Positions 42,394-48,545 of a DNA stretch of 48,545 nt are shown here, in pieces. Source of the DNA: a virus; IMG/VR virus record IMGVR_UViG_3300045970_000517, positions 1-48,545 of that record; one strand, 5' to 3'. Made by a program: the position numbers and the translations under genes. How positions within the stretch are numbered: position 1 is the stretch's first letter; every line of letters begins with the position of its first letter. Under the pieces are notes generated by a model. It made no database searches. It saw nothing but the letters and a program-made list of their open reading frames with translations, and had not been told where the DNA came from.

Positions 42394-43488
42394 TCAGTCT
42401 TCCAAAATATATTTTCCATACTTTTGGTAGAACGCATTGAACTCTTTCACCTTTCTATGCACAATAGGCAGGTTGTAGTCACGCAGTGCAGTCTTTGCGC
42501 CAAGCACAATCATTTCCGTTTGGAAGTTATCCATCATAAAGCGGAAGAATGTGCTAACACATTCATGCCATGCATCAATGTCGAGTCCATCTTCTTTCGT
42601 CTTTGTCTTGGCAACCCATTCTTGCAATGTGTAGCACAACGAAATAGTCAAGGAATACATTGCGCTGAGATCTTTCACATTAAGTGTTTTCTCTCTGCCC
42701 ATCAACACATCCTCGGATTTTGGCATTCTTGCAGCTACCTTACGATGCGCTGCAAACTCAGTTGCCAAACCATCGCCAACTGTGCCTGCTACCAACGATG
42801 TGTTCATTGATTCTGGCAGCTCGTCGCTGAGCAGTTGCGATACGAACACCCATGTGCGCGGAGTAGCGAACGCCTTGTCTGGACTCTTGCTGTCAAAGTT
42901 GAACAGCTTTTGTTTGTGGTGCGACAAGAAACCAACCACGTCTGCGTGGATGTGATTATTGATCGCCCATTTTTGCCAGTCGTCAAAGTTCGAAGCCATC
43001 TCAACGTGAACCAATCGATTAGCAAGCGGACTTGGCATACGATATGTAACGCCCTTATCGCTGTCTCTGTTACCAGCGCAGATGATAGACACACCTTTTG
43101 GTAAGTGATATTCGCCAACACGACGGTTCAAAATAAGCTGATAAGCAGCAGCCTGAACGCTTGGTGGGGCGGCGTTGATTTCGTCCAAGAACAGAATTGC
43201 GTTCGACATGTAAGTTTCTGTCGGCAAATCGCTTGGTTGCGCCCACTTCATTGTCTTTGTTTCTGGATCAAAGTATGGGATACCTTTAATGTCGGTTGGT
43301 TCCAACAGCAGCAAACGCATGTCGATAACCGGGCGACCTGTCTCTACGCCAATCTCGGCAATCAACTCCGACTTGCCAATCCCCGGTGGCCCCCAGATCA
43401 TCATTGGGCGTCCAACTTGCATACAGCGAGTTAGGAGTGTGCGGACGTCACGTGGGCGTTCAACGCGGGAGGTATCAAGTGTAGCCAT
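42394..43488 (-). CDS. MoxR-type AAA+ ATPase
   Basis: 364 residues. Walker A MIWGPPGIGKSELIAEIG (residues about 29-46), Walker B AILFLDEINAAPPSVQAAAY near residue 97, sensor 1 SIICAGNRDSDKGVTY near residue 135 with arginine-bearing PLANRLVHVEM after it. The short 5'-linker and the RLLLLEPTDIKGIPY segment are typical of MoxR proteins working with VWA partners. In bacteria such pairs help assemble or insert cofactors into protein complexes. It should act with the product of 35722-36915. Confidence 0.92.
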   Translation of the reverse strand: MATLDTSRVERPRDVRTLLTRCMQVGRPMMIWGPPGIGKSELIAEIGVETGRPVIDMRLLLLEPTDIKGIPYFDPETKTMKWAQPSDLPTETYMSNAILFLDEINAAPPSVQAAAYQLILNRRVGEYHLPKGVSIICAGNRDSDKGVTYRMPSPLANRLVHVEMASNFDDWQKWAINNHIHADVVGFLSHHKQKLFNFDSKSPDKAFATPRTWVFVSQLLSDELPESMNTSLVAGTVGDGLATEFAAHRKVAARMPKSEDVLMGREKTLNVKDLSAMYSLTISLCYTLQEWVAKTKTKEDGLDIDAWHECVSTFFRFMMDNFQTEMIVLGAKTALRDYNLPIVHRKVKEFNAFYQKYGKYILED

Positions 43489-43529
43489 TTAGTGTGTTCT
43501 CCAAAAGTTAAAAAGTTGCTAATCTGTGT

Positions 43530-43558
43530 ATTATATGCGTATTATAGGCGTAAGTCAA
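43530..43558 (-). promoter_or_regulatory. Sigma70-type promoter
   Basis: TTGACT, 17 bases, TATAAT on the minus strand, heading the MoxR gene. Confidence 0.8.
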
Positions 43559-43782
43559 TCGGTTATTTTACGTCTCTTCAATGTAGAATTATAAACATCT
43601 TGGTAATGTCTAATATCATTTAGATCCCTTTGAGACATAAATCCACATCTTGGCCAACTCATACGGTAGGGTGCGTTAGTTGGCCGATTGGCAGAAAGAG
43701 CAGAATTAGCATTGCTTACAGGCGTGGTAATCTGCCTGCCAAGATTTTCCATATAGGGAATTTGATTATATATTCTCTTCAT
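43555..43782 (-). CDS. Hypothetical basic protein
   Basis: 75 residues, polar and arginine-rich (MKRIYNQIPYMENLGRQITT ... YQDVYNSTLKRRKITD). ATGA overlap with the upstream gene. No family recognised. Confidence 0.65.
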   Translation of the reverse strand: MKRIYNQIPYMENLGRQITTPVSNANSALSANRPTNAPYRMSWPRCGFMSQRDLNDIRHYQDVYNSTLKRRKITD

Positions 43783-44108
43783 TTTATTCTACCTGCCAAC
43801 ACTTCTGTTATCAGCTTGCCTTCCATATCCTCTTTGAAGGTTGGCCAAACTTGGAAGAGTTTTTCTTCCGTAATAGACATGTAACCTTTCTTGCGTTTGG
43901 TGCCTACTATTTTGTCAAGTTCGTAGCCGGTGGTATCTGCCTGCATCTGCACAGCCTTACCACGCGCAGCCCAAAACTTGGCACAGTTCCAACCGCTTTT
44001 CTTGGTTGTCCACCTACTTGCGTTTGGTGTTGGGCGATACACATATCCCCAGATTTTGTCATGATTGTCTTCATTGCACCAGCCAATCCAGCCAAATTCA
44101 GTTGCCAT
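43779..44108 (-). CDS. Protein resembling a WGR domain
   Basis: 109 residues. The segments KIWGYVYRPTP, CAKFWAARGKAVQMQADTTG and DKIVGTKRKKGYMSITEEKL resemble the WGR pattern (aromatic strand, W-G-x-x-G, F-x-x-x-x-A-x-x-x-F-x-x-x-x-x-x-K-x-x-K-G-Y) of poly-ADP-ribose polymerases and some phage proteins. It is next to a macro-domain gene, which also links to ADP-ribose. Assignment is tentative. Confidence 0.55.
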   Translation of the reverse strand: MATEFGWIGWCNEDNHDKIWGYVYRPTPNASRWTTKKSGWNCAKFWAARGKAVQMQADTTGYELDKIVGTKRKKGYMSITEEKLFQVWPTFKEDMEGKLITEVLAGRIK

Positions 44109-44136
44109 AATCTGCCCTTATCTAAAATATGCTATA

Positions 44137-44165
44137 AGTATAACATATTTATAGGATATTGTCAA
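44137..44165 (-). promoter_or_regulatory. Sigma70-type promoter
   Basis: TTGACA, 17 bases, TATACT on the minus strand, heading 44108-43555. Confidence 0.75.
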
Positions 44166-44177
44166 GCGATTATTATA

Positions 44178-44669
44178 TTAAGCGAAATATTTGATAGGTT
44201 GTTTTTCCGGCATCTTGCCATCGATCAACCATACAGTGGTGGGCCACGGAACAGTTTCTTCAATGATGTTGGCAATAATATTCCAGTTGCCATTGGCCAA
44301 GCCAGCCCCAATCAAAGGAATATGCAGTTCCGCAGGAACTTCATTTAACAGAAGCACAGAAGAGCTAATGTATTCGAAACAAGTTTGGATAGCATCATAG
44401 CTACAGTTTCGTGTCGGCGCCCCAAATCCTTGTTGAGTAATGGCATTCCATAATATGAGATGCTTATTCACTGCATAAGGATATGCTTCACCTAACTCTA
44501 ATCCGTCGACACTTTCATATTGTGCCCTATATGACGCAAATGCTTCGGGGTATGTTTTCTTAACGGCTAAGGCAACGCCACCGCCCATTACCCCACAAGC
44601 ATTACACCCGTGGACAATGTGTCCCATTTTGACATCAAGTAAGTTGCCGGTTTTATAAACAAGTTTCAT
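44178..44669 (-). CDS. Macro-domain protein, ADP-ribose binding
   Basis: 163 residues. The start KLVYKTGNLLDVKMGHIVHG, the ligand loop CNACGVMGGGVALAVKKTYP and the later IPLIGAGLANGNWNIIANII are the three hallmark segments of macro domains of the Poa1/ADP-ribose-1''-phosphate type. It probably binds or hydrolyses ADP-ribose derivatives in the cytoplasm. Phage versions may counter NAD- or ADP-ribose-based defence or recycle tRNA-splicing by-products; inferred. Confidence 0.9.
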   Translation of the reverse strand: MKLVYKTGNLLDVKMGHIVHGCNACGVMGGGVALAVKKTYPEAFASYRAQYESVDGLELGEAYPYAVNKHLILWNAITQQGFGAPTRNCSYDAIQTCFEYISSSVLLLNEVPAELHIPLIGAGLANGNWNIIANIIEETVPWPTTVWLIDGKMPEKQPIKYFA

Positions 44670-44684
44670 ATATTTCTTTCTTTA

Positions 44685-45383
44685 TTAATATTTCGGGTGA
44701 GTCGCACAGTATGCTAAAAATTCAGCATCCTTTATCATTGTTTCTGTATCTTCCCATTGGAATTTGTGTCTCATGTCGGTAGTTTTTCCAGCAAGTTTAT
44801 CATACACCCGTTGCTGTCTAATACTATCTTCCAGCATAGGCCAATCAGATAGATAGAATCTATAATCCCAGCTATAGATTTGTGGTTCCGGAAACGAATC
44901 TTTCGGACCTGTGCTACCATATCGGTTCCATCTTGCGCCGGCTAATGCTTCCCAGGGCCCGTTATATCCACCACCGCCACCGCCACCGGTTCCAACATGT
45001 GTTAAAGTTCTCCCAAATGGACCACTACCGGCATTCTGCAAATACCCGTCATACCTAATCCATACTCTACCAGTCCACCCAGGATAAGATCTTGGCGTGT
45101 TTTCAACCATTCCACCCCAGTTTGTTTTTCCATTAAGTGGTGCTGAGTGGCTGTTGCTTGTTTCACCGTAAGCGATGTCCCAGGAGAAGCCCAGCACCTT
45201 AAGCTTCTTTGCTCCTTCTATCTTACTTTTTCGTTCATATCTATCGCCACTATCACAGTTGTTGATAACCGTAATAACACATTTGGCAACTTCATCTAAT
45301 GTTTCGGGCTCACGGCCATATACATCCAAGATATGTTGTTTCTGTGGATGAACTGCTACTCTACTCGAAAGTAATTCTAACAC
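44685..45383 (-). CDS. Hypothetical protein with glycine-rich centre
   Basis: 232 residues. N-terminal helical part (CVITVINNCDSGDRYERKSK), a tryptophan/glycine-rich centre (GWTGRVWIRYDGYLQNAGSG ... GTGGGGGGGYNGPW) and a helical C-terminus. The glycine run may be a flexible surface. Overlaps the upstream gene by 23 bases. No family recognised. Confidence 0.7.
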   Translation of the reverse strand: MLELLSSRVAVHPQKQHILDVYGREPETLDEVAKCVITVINNCDSGDRYERKSKIEGAKKLKVLGFSWDIAYGETSNSHSAPLNGKTNWGGMVENTPRSYPGWTGRVWIRYDGYLQNAGSGPFGRTLTHVGTGGGGGGGYNGPWEALAGARWNRYGSTGPKDSFPEPQIYSWDYRFYLSDWPMLEDSIRQQRVYDKLAGKTTDMRHKFQWEDTETMIKDAEFLAYCATHPKY

Positions 45384-45780
45384 AGTATTTTTCCTTCCAG
45401 CTGCGGTATGCGTGTGTTAAGAAACCGTCGTTATCTAATACCCCATCTCTTTCTATTTGTTTTCTCCGGAGATCTCGTAGGTAGAAGATACACCATAGGA
45501 TAGATGCACCTGTTCCACCTATGCCAGATACCATCAAAGCTGCCAAGCCAATCTCACTAAAAAAGAATGTGCCAGTCATAAAAGAAAAGACAACACCTAA
45601 GCCCATATGGATTATCAACATACTAAAAAAAGCAAACAACCCAAGACAGAACGCAATAAGAGCAAGTGCCCCAAGTATTGATTTTGTATATGTGCAGATA
45701 TCCTTACCGTCATAGCTATCATAGCCGCCATATTTAGTAGCAAGCCTATAATGCCAACTGTTTTCACTAAGTGTTATCAT
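45361..45780 (-). CDS. Membrane protein, three predicted segments
   Basis: 139 residues starting MITLSENSWHYRLATKYGGY; hydrophobic stretches at about 32-52, 56-78 and 84-105 (ILGALALIAFCLGLFAFFSM and others), then a charged C-terminal tail LRDLRRKQIERDGVLDNDGF. The start at 45780 is preferred over one 15 bases upstream because of the GGAA site. Overlaps its neighbour by 14 bases. Confidence 0.7.
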   Translation of the reverse strand: MITLSENSWHYRLATKYGGYDSYDGKDICTYTKSILGALALIAFCLGLFAFFSMLIIHMGLGVVFSFMTGTFFFSEIGLAALMVSGIGGTGASILWCIFYLRDLRRKQIERDGVLDNDGFLTHAYRSWKEKYCVRITFE

Positions 45781-46051
45781 ATGTTTTCCATTCATTTGTT
45801 TCGTAGTTCCAATGACGAGTATCGTAGAGACTGAGTTCTATTCCAAAAGTAAATAACGCAATATTCACATTAAGTCCTGCATGGTCCCTATTAAAAGTTA
45901 AACCAAAATGCACCTTAACTATTTCGTAGTTGTGTTGATATAACTCAACTTCCCATGCTTTATGTCTGCTTACCTTACCGCCGTAGCAAAACAGATTCTT
46001 GAAACAATCTCTCTTCCACGGATTCGATAAGCATAAGTGTATATTGATCAT
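45767..46051 (-). CDS. Hypothetical beta-rich protein
   Basis: 94 residues. The segment KAWEVELYQHNYEIVKVHFG followed by LTFNRDHAGLNVNIALFTFG and IELSLYDTRHWNYE is a run of beta strands; similar small proteins occur in phages without a known role. ATGA overlap with upstream gene. Confidence 0.7.
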   Translation of the reverse strand: MINIHLCLSNPWKRDCFKNLFCYGGKVSRHKAWEVELYQHNYEIVKVHFGLTFNRDHAGLNVNIALFTFGIELSLYDTRHWNYETNEWKTYDNT

Positions 46052-46263
46052 TCTGTTTTTCTTTGTTCAACATCTTTCTTCTGGGCCTGTCGTTCAGTCT
46101 TCCAAAAGATTCTTTTCCATTCTCTTAAATGGCGCCACCATTGGGGTGCCGGAGTTAGTTGTCCTTGCTTCTTATTCGCCACACATACAACCCGAACAAC
46201 CGTTACCACAGCCAGGCTTAACGCGCTCAATAGCTTCAACCAAAATCTGTTCGATATACGCAT
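46048..46263 (-). CDS. Basic protein, start uncertain
   Basis: The 3' part ending KTERQAQKKDVEQRKTE overlaps the next start as ATGA, which supports translation. The ATG at 46263 would overlap the upstream gene by 92 bases; a GTG near 46193 (giving VANKKQGQLTPAPQWWRHLR) is more plausible. No family recognised. Confidence 0.5.
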   Translation of the reverse strand: MRISNRFWLKLLSALSLAVVTVVRVVCVANKKQGQLTPAPQWWRHLREWKRIFWKTERQAQKKDVEQRKTE

Positions 46264-46729
46264 TAAATGTTACATCAGCTTCGTGTGCCAGTTTCATCAA
46301 TGTGAATATCATTTCATCTGGCAAGTCCAGCATGATTTTACAACGAGTATCATATGGCAAGTCGTTAGAGATTGCTTCCACTTTTTCCATAATATCGTCT
46401 TCTACATCCAAATCAATAAACTTTACACCGTCGCCTGCATCTTCAAAATCGACACCGCGTGTAGCAGACTCCGCCTTTACAGCATCAATAAAGTCCGGGC
46501 TAATCCAGCGATAATAGCGTTCATTATCATAATCCCATGCTTGAACTTCATACACAAACTGAGTTTTGGTATCAAAAGTAGCATGAATACTATGGCCGCC
46601 GTCGCCGCCGTGTTTGCCGTTCCAGCTATCAATCTCATAAACATCTTCGCCGAAACACTTCCAGCAATATTGACTACCTTCGGTAATCTTGTAATCAATG
46701 CGTTCTAAAAAGTCTTTAAGTGTAATCAT
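46172..46729 (-). CDS. Conserved phage protein with ribbon-helix-helix-like segment
   Basis: 185 residues. The first 100 residues are beta-rich (EDVYEIDSWNGKHGGDGGHS; FVYEVQAWDYDNERYYRWIS). Residues about 128-165 (KIMLDLPDEMIFTLMKLAHE followed by ADVTFNAYIEQILVEAIERV) look like a ribbon-helix-helix DNA-binding or anti-CRISPR-like helix pair. The end, GCGNGCSGCMCGE, is a four-cysteine tail. Function unknown. Confidence 0.72.
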   Translation of the reverse strand: MITLKDFLERIDYKITEGSQYCWKCFGEDVYEIDSWNGKHGGDGGHSIHATFDTKTQFVYEVQAWDYDNERYYRWISPDFIDAVKAESATRGVDFEDAGDGVKFIDLDVEDDIMEKVEAISNDLPYDTRCKIMLDLPDEMIFTLMKLAHEADVTFNAYIEQILVEAIERVKPGCGNGCSGCMCGE

Positions 46730-46753
46730 AGTAAGTCCTTTGTGTATTGTCTA

Positions 46754-46782
46754 ATAATAGCATACTTGTCTGTTCTTGTAAA
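46754..46782 (-). promoter_or_regulatory. Sigma70-like promoter
   Basis: TTTACA, 17 bases, TATTAT on the minus strand, with an AAAGGA site before the ATG at 46729. Confidence 0.6.
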
Positions 46783-46791
46783 GTGGTAATA

Positions 46792-47052
46792 CTATAGTTC
46801 TTTGCTATCGTATAACTTATTTAACAAGGTTTTCAATCGTGTTATTTCCTTAGCGGCTTCTTCCAGCAAGTCAGATATCCGATCTGCTTTACCTTCTTGG
46901 ACGCTCTTCCGTGTAGTGATTTGTCTGCGGATTCGCGCCCGCTCTTCCAATCTGAATACTAGGCTCTGCTGTTCTACCGCCGTTTGCTTCTTATCGAAGT
47001 TCGACACAAGGCGTTCGTCGTTATAGGTATCTTCGGGGTTATTGTTTATCAT
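46792..47052 (-). CDS. Coiled-coil protein
   Basis: 86 residues from ATG 47052 (MINNNPEDTYNDERLVSNFD); an ATG nine bases upstream is also possible. Arginine-rich helix (RLEERARIRRQITTRKSVQE) and a final coiled helix (ISDLLEEAAKEITRLKTLLN). Overlaps the upstream gene by 14 bases. Confidence 0.68.
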   Translation of the reverse strand: MINNNPEDTYNDERLVSNFDKKQTAVEQQSLVFRLEERARIRRQITTRKSVQEGKADRISDLLEEAAKEITRLKTLLNKLYDSKEL

Positions 47053-47350
47053 ATTCCTCATCAAGTTTAATAGACATGGTATCGGTTATTAGGTCCACCC
47101 AACCAGCATATATGCTGTGCATGTAACCACTCATACCATATGCGTGTTTATAGCAAATGTATAGACTACCGCTTTCATTTAAAAACTCGTAGCGGTCTTT
47201 ATATTTATTGACTTCAGTAATGCCTGAACTAAGTTTCCAGGTATCGGATCCACCGTAACCACCGTAGTTACCGGAGAACACTTTTTTGATAGATCCATCC
47301 GGACCGGTCAGTTCAACTACTGTCCAACGGTCCGGCGTATAAGTGCTCAT
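47039..47350 (-). CDS. Hypothetical beta-rich protein
   Basis: 103 residues starting MSTYTPDRWTVVELTGPDGS after a GGGA site. The pattern PDRW-V-V-[EK]-[LI]...Y-K-[VI]-F-[SG]-[GS]-x-x-G-G-Y-x-x-[GS]-D-x-W-[KR]-L-[NS]-S-G-I is a familiar small phage protein; later SGSLYICYKHAYGMSGYMHS. Function unknown. The longer frame overlaps the next gene and is rejected. Confidence 0.75.
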   Translation of the reverse strand: MSTYTPDRWTVVELTGPDGSIKKVFSGNYGGYGGSDTWKLSSGITEVNKYKDRYEFLNESGSLYICYKHAYGMSGYMHSIYAGWVDLITDTMSIKLDEEYDKQ

Positions 47351-47354
47351 AACT

Positions 47355-47531
47355 TTATTCCCACTTAGTTTCTCCACACTTATAGCACTCGTATAAGTCA
47401 TCGTTGTGGCCGTGACCGAAATAGCGCCATTCATGTTCACACACCTCTTGCCTCGCCTTGCGATCATGAAATTCTTTAAGTCTGGCGCGATGATCCAACA
47501 CCAGGCTCTTTTCTTCTTCGGTTAGTTTCAT
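47355..47531 (-). CDS. 58-residue zinc-ribbon protein
   Basis: The frame MKLTEEEKSLVLDHRARLKE ends CEHEWRYFGHGHNDDLYECY then KCGETKWE. A C-x-H-x-W...Y-x-C-x-x-C-G finger, very common in phages. ATGA overlap with the upstream MNERI copy. Function unknown. Confidence 0.72.
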   Translation of the reverse strand: MKLTEEEKSLVLDHRARLKEFHDRKARQEVCEHEWRYFGHGHNDDLYECYKCGETKWE

Positions 47532-47800
47532 TCTTTTATCCCAAAGTGTTCTTTTATCGTCTTAGAGGCTTGCACCAACCCGGCATCGTATCCTGCATCG
47601 TACGTGCTGCGACCGTAATCACCGGTGCTTACTGATTCAATCTCGAAGAGGCATTCCTTTACGACCAATTCAACAAACCTTTCCAGTGCCGGGTTGGAGA
47701 ACTCAACGCCAGATCCACCGGATTCGTATTCAAGCTGACATACACCTGGTATTTCAACGGCGGTCACATCGACAATCTTATCAATCAGTTTGTTCATCAT
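47528..47800 (-). CDS. MNERI/FAELIVKEC-family protein
   Basis: 90 residues: MMNKLIDKIVDVTAVEIPGV start (drifted), RFVELVVKECLFEIESV helix, TIKEHFGIKE end. First of four tandem copies at the right edge; overlaps the next by 20 bases. Confidence 0.8.
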   Translation of the reverse strand: MMNKLIDKIVDVTAVEIPGVCQLEYESGGSGVEFSNPALERFVELVVKECLFEIESVSTGDYGRSTYDAGYDAGLVQASKTIKEHFGIKE

Positions 47801-48032
47801 CTACTCCAAAGTGTGTCTTTATACGCAGACTAAATGCCCGGGCAGTAGCAGCAGGTAGAGCAGGTTCGGTATTGAACTTACCTATCCAATAGGCACACGC
47901 CACACATTCCTTGATGATCAACTCAGCAAGTTTGTCTGGATCAAGCACATCATAGGATTCGGACTCACCCCAGCAACCATGACCATATTCCTTCACCATG
48001 GCTTGCTTTTTCAATTCTTCAATGCGTTTCAT
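47781..48032 (-). CDS. MNERI/FAELIVKEC-family protein
   Basis: 83 residues: MKRIEELKKQAMVKEYGHGC start, KLAELIIKECVACAYWIG helix, IKTHFGVDDEQTD end. Confidence 0.8.
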   Translation of the reverse strand: MKRIEELKKQAMVKEYGHGCWGESESYDVLDPDKLAELIIKECVACAYWIGKFNTEPALPAATARAFSLRIKTHFGVDDEQTD

Positions 48033-48265
48033 TCTGTGATCCCAAACCTATTCTTAATAGTATGCCAAATACGGTCTGCTGCTTGTCTGCCGTGGTCGGT
48101 GCGTTGGTCTTTTGATTCTTGGTCCGCAATATCAGCGCATTCCTTAACGATCAGTTCAGCGAACTTCTCTGTATAAGTTCTGAGTAAGGCAGGGCTGTGG
48201 ATACTGTGTTGTGACGAAGCAAGGTCGTATGCTTCGTCCGAAAGTTTTTCAATGCGTTTGTTCAT
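48029..48265 (-). CDS. MNERI/FAELIVKEC-family protein
   Basis: 78 residues: MNKRIEKLSDEAYDLASSQH start, KFAELIVKECADIADQE helix, IKNRFGITE end. The start at 48265 has GGAG and an ATGA overlap; the longer frame is rejected. Confidence 0.8.
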   Translation of the reverse strand: MNKRIEKLSDEAYDLASSQHSIHSPALLRTYTEKFAELIVKECADIADQESKDQRTDHGRQAADRIWHTIKNRFGITE

Positions 48266-48540
48266 TCTGCTACTCCAAAGTGATTTTTGATTACTACCTT
48301 GACTGACTCCTGTGCCTTCCACCAGCCCTTACCAACAGGATCTTCTGGTTCCGATGCCACATGGTTATCAAAAAACGGAAGCATATTTTTGCCATCTACA
48401 ATGCTGATGCAGTCCTTGACGATCAACTCGGCGAACTTTGCCACAGCAAGGTCGAGTTCTTGCCCAATCGCGGTTTCACTTAGGTCACCTTTACCGATTA
48501 GTTTAGATTGTTCTGCAAGTTCATTGATACGTTCGTTCAT
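48262..48540 (-). CDS. MNERI/FAELIVKEC-family protein
   Basis: 92 residues: MNERINELAEQSKLIGKGDL start, KFAELIVKDCISIVDGK helix, VVIKNHFGVAE end. The ATG lies 5 bases from the right edge, so its leader is outside the window. Confidence 0.8.
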   Translation of the reverse strand: MNERINELAEQSKLIGKGDLSETAIGQELDLAVAKFAELIVKDCISIVDGKNMLPFFDNHVASEPEDPVGKGWWKAQESVKVVIKNHFGVAE

Positions 48541-48545
48541 TCTGT

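Noticed and set aside
1-48545. CRISPR array
   Set aside because: No short direct repeats with regular unique spacers were seen; repeats found are promoter cassettes, fibre repeats or hairpins.

Overview
The window is a piece of a large, tailed double-stranded DNA phage genome, AT-leaning, that most likely infects a Gram-negative bacterium. The evidence is very dense packing of small unknown genes, nearly all on the minus strand with 4-base start/stop overlaps; a T4-type ATP-dependent DNA ligase; a 1358-residue collagen-like tail fibre with an S74 chaperone end; several free-standing HNH and PD-(D/E)XK endonucleases; an Imm-type superinfection immunity protein; a SleB-type cell wall hydrolase; and a cluster of tRNA genes. 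Host-like promoters with a TTGAC(A/T) -35 box, a 17-base spacer and a TATAAT -10 box recur at least 25 times on the minus strand. A second motif, GATAAATA, precedes the tail fibre and other likely late genes on both strands and may be a phage late promoter.

Layout. 1-19.5 kb: short operons of small accessory genes, including an L7/L12-like domain protein, zinc-ribbon and membrane proteins, two transglutaminase-like proteins, an AT-hook protein, and three expanded paralogue families (MNERI/FAELIVKEC; MTIFDVxRYP; VTNKxxAxxFRDA). 19.5-28.6 kb: DNA ligase plus an RNA-rich region. This holds tRNA-Leu(UAA), tRNA-Arg(UCU), a tRNA(CAU) interrupted by a 205-nt Azoarcus-type group I intron, a type I hammerhead ribozyme, tRNA-like remnants, and several long-stem RNA elements of unknown class, each inside a normal promoter-driven operon. 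28.6-36.9 kb: a pilin-like protein, a periplasmic D-Ala-D-Ala carboxypeptidase, probable virion or late proteins, an HNH protein and a VWA/metallopeptidase-like protein. 37.0-41.1 kb: the tail fibre on the plus strand, closed by a two-way terminator. 41.2-48.5 kb: a homing-type endonuclease, a MoxR-type AAA ATPase that probably pairs with the VWA protein, a macro-domain protein, and another block of small genes ending in four tandem MNERI-family copies.

How parts may work together: SleB hydrolase and DD-carboxypeptidase act on peptidoglycan; MoxR ATPase and VWA protein form a likely chaperone-like pair; the tRNAs and L7/L12-like protein point to translation; Imm-like and macro-domain proteins point to competition with other phages or host NAD-based defence. 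These pairings are inferred from family knowledge. The most unusual content is the RNA: a self-cleaving ribozyme, a self-splicing tRNA intron, and at least five further structured elements that do not match an RNA class I can name.
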